NCBI RefSeq assembly: GCF_958450345.1 | Contig: NC_088780.1 | Coordinates: 162,112,726 to 162,176,725, forward strand | Direction: 5' to 3' | Source of the DNA: Calliphora vicina | Taxonomy: Eukaryota > Arthropoda > Insecta > Diptera > Calliphoridae | DNA: 64,000 nt | Shown here: piece by piece, positions 62,045 through 64,000 of the stretch | Layout of the letters: each line of letters begins with the position of its first letter | How positions within the stretch are numbered: position 1 is the stretch's first letter | Program-made: the position numbers and the translations under genes | Notes under the pieces: generated by a model | Told to the model about the DNA's origin: nothing | Databases searched by the model: none | What the model saw: only the letters and a program-made list of their open reading frames with translations

Positions 62045-63005
62045 ATGTATGGATGATTCTTTTAAACGCCATTTTTGTTTCTAATAACTTATATGTCATT
62101 TTGAAGGGTACATAACTGTCATTTATTCTCACTTAGTTATTGATCATTATAGTGTAAACCACAACGTTTTTTTTGCTTCGAAAATATTGAATTTTGTGGC
62201 ACCAAAGCGTCATATGCGGGAAGTTTTGCTTTACTTCTTTAATTTGAAAAGAGTGCAGCTGAAGCACACCGATTGCTCGCCAAAGCTTATAGTGAATGTA
62301 TTTAATAGGTTTCAACGTGAGAAAGATGGTTTGTACGGAGGACAAAGATTACTCAGGACAGCTAAAAAGATTTGAAGACCAAGAATTGGAGGCATTACTC
62401 CATGAAGATTGTTATAAAACTCAACAAGAGCTTGTAAAAGCATTAGGAGCTACTCAAGCAGCAGTTTGTAAACGTTTGCAAGGAGCAGGATTCATCCAAA
62501 AGCAGGCTGAGAGACTTGGAAAGACGAATTTACATGTCCCAAATGATTTTGAACCGAATCATTACTTGCGATGAAAAATGGATCCATTACGATAACCCGA
62601 AGCGTAAGAGATCGTACGTGAAGTCCGGCCAATTAGTCGAATCGACACCAAAGTCAAATATACATGGCGCTCAGGCAATTCACTGTATTAGGTTTGAGCC
62701 AAAGGGACATATCTATTATGAGCTGTTAAAATTTGACCAGACCATCACATGGAACCTGTACCGAATGCAACTGATTCGTTTGAACGTTCCCCGTCCAAAT
62801 ACTATTTATTTCGATCGATGCAGAACGCTCTCTCTGTGATACGCTTACATTGGAAGAGAATATCCGATGTTGACTTGATTCGTTGCCAGAAAGATTGGAT
62901 AAGGGGATAGCTAACAATGGCCAACACTTTGAATAAATTTATATTTTACAAATGTTTCAAAATAAGAGCTAAAAATTTGAAAAAATCCCTTATATTTAAG
63001 TCATA
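62045..63005 (+). mobile_element. Mariner-family relic D
   Basis: Plus-strand fragments in two or three frames: a K-R-H-M-R-E-V-L-L start, F-E-D-Q-E-L-E-A-L-L, and C-D-E-K-W-I-H-Y-D-N-P-K-R with the first catalytic Asp, through Y-Y-E-L-L-K. The second catalytic region is deleted after ~62,790. The 5' terminal repeat seems lost; the 3' end runs into the truncated LTR at 63,037. Confidence 0.88.
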
Positions 63006-63036
63006 TACCCAATGATTCAGAACAGAGTATCCGAAA

Positions 63037-63663
63037 CTTGGTTTATTTCCTTTAAATAAACCGGATACTTTTGACTGCAAATAAAAGCCGTTTAGTAGTT
63101 TAAAAATTGTAACAACTCTTTATTTATTTAAAATATACAACAACCACAGAATTAAATAGTCACTCAATGCTTTTTTATACACGTTTATAAATTCGCAGAA
63201 ATACAGGAACACTTTATAATGTACACGAATTCACTTGAAAATACAGCACACTTTAAGGCACTCAGTTGATGATTATTCGAATAGCGTCTCAGATAAACTC
63301 AGTCACGACTGCAACCTTTGCCACTATTTATAACACTGCCATCTGTACTCTAGATTGTTCTTTAACTGTCAAAGCTAGTATATTCGAAGTCTAGAGCTTT
63401 CGAATACACACTCCATCTCTGGTGAACCTTCTACAATGTTCTGTCAAAACTGTCAAAACTCGAATATTCGAATTCGAATATACGAGTCGCAGCAAACATT
63501 CAGCGTTGCCATACTTTCGATCAATGGTCAACTCAAAGCTTTAATGTTAATAATGCCCACAGATATGTTACAGTTTGAGAGGCACTGCTTTCACATAGCA
63601 TTATCCAACTTTAAATCAGCCGTTAAAATCGTTATATTTGAATTCAAGTACAATTTCGTAACA
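63037..63663. mobile_element. 5'-truncated copy of the Gypsy-like LTR
   Basis: It aligns along its length with the solo LTR at 36,430-37,047, from TTGGTTTATTTCCTTTAAAT to TTTCGTAACA. It lacks the first ~30 bases, including TGTTACG, and abuts mariner relic D. It has several small insertions relative to the other copy. Confidence 0.75.
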
Positions 63664-64000
63664 ATATGTTGCCAGAAAGCTCTTCAAAGGAAAATATAGA
63701 AAGGAATAATAGAAAAGTGGGCGTGTCACGCTACGTAAAACCTGTTATACTAAGAAAATAATAACACAACGTTACAGCAATATTAAAAAACTTGTAAAAT
63801 TCTGATTAGAAATACTTAAATAAGTGTGAGTAATACTAACAGTGATCTTTTTCACGAACCGCTCGTGTTTGTGATGGCTCCATGTTGTCAAATCTTTGAT
63901 GAACCAAAAATGCCTATTTGAAAAGCACTTGAACTTGGTCATGCAATTCTTATTTTTTTCTTGATTTTCGTTTTTACGCTGTTTTTGTTTTTAGCAGAAA
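63664..64000. other. Right edge, nothing recognised
   Basis: No coding or repeat signal is seen in the last ~340 bases. Confidence 0.5.

Overview
The window looks like a piece of a muscoid fly genome (Diptera). A blowfly (Calliphoridae) is my best guess, by inference only. The evidence is the fly-like sequence of two intron-containing genes, very high A+T, mini-me-type repeats with (TA)n and (GTCY)n tracts, and several mariner relics. It is a eukaryotic window: there are no operons, ribosome binding sites or CRISPR arrays.

Layout. (1) 1-2.4 kb, minus strand: the 5' end of a KH/DEAD-box helicase gene of DDX43 type runs off the left edge. Upstream of it lies a tandem duplicate that stops after the KH domain (184 aa), and then about 2.4 copies of a ~250 bp repeat. 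(2) 2.5-8 kb: a cluster of short inverted-repeat elements and one full-length mini-me-like element. (3) 8.7-14.1 kb, plus strand: a complete seven-exon FBXO11 orthologue (1,217 aa), the substrate receptor of an SCF ubiquitin ligase. (4) 14.1-22.4 kb: very A+T-rich flank with several TIR elements. (5) 22.5-30.2 kb, plus strand: a complete four-exon Arl8 orthologue (186 aa), a lysosomal small GTPase. Its first and third introns hold nested transposons. (6) 30-64 kb: I can place no protein-coding host gene here. A TATA/initiator pair at 35.6 kb may mark the untranslated first exon of a gene whose coding exons lie elsewhere. The rest is decayed retroelements, a solo LTR, a tRNA-related SINE split by a Foldback-type element with a 9 bp target duplication, a 6.4 kb satellite array of ~113 bp units, mariner and Tc1-like relics, piggyBac-type MITEs and other repeats.

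The three host genes show no sign of working together. The most unusual items are the KH-only paralogue, which differs from its parent mostly at silent sites; the Foldback-like element inside a SINE-like unit; the satellite array with higher-order duplications and a detached outlier unit; and a 196 bp insertion headed by TTAGG-like repeats. I found no convincing new multi-gene system.
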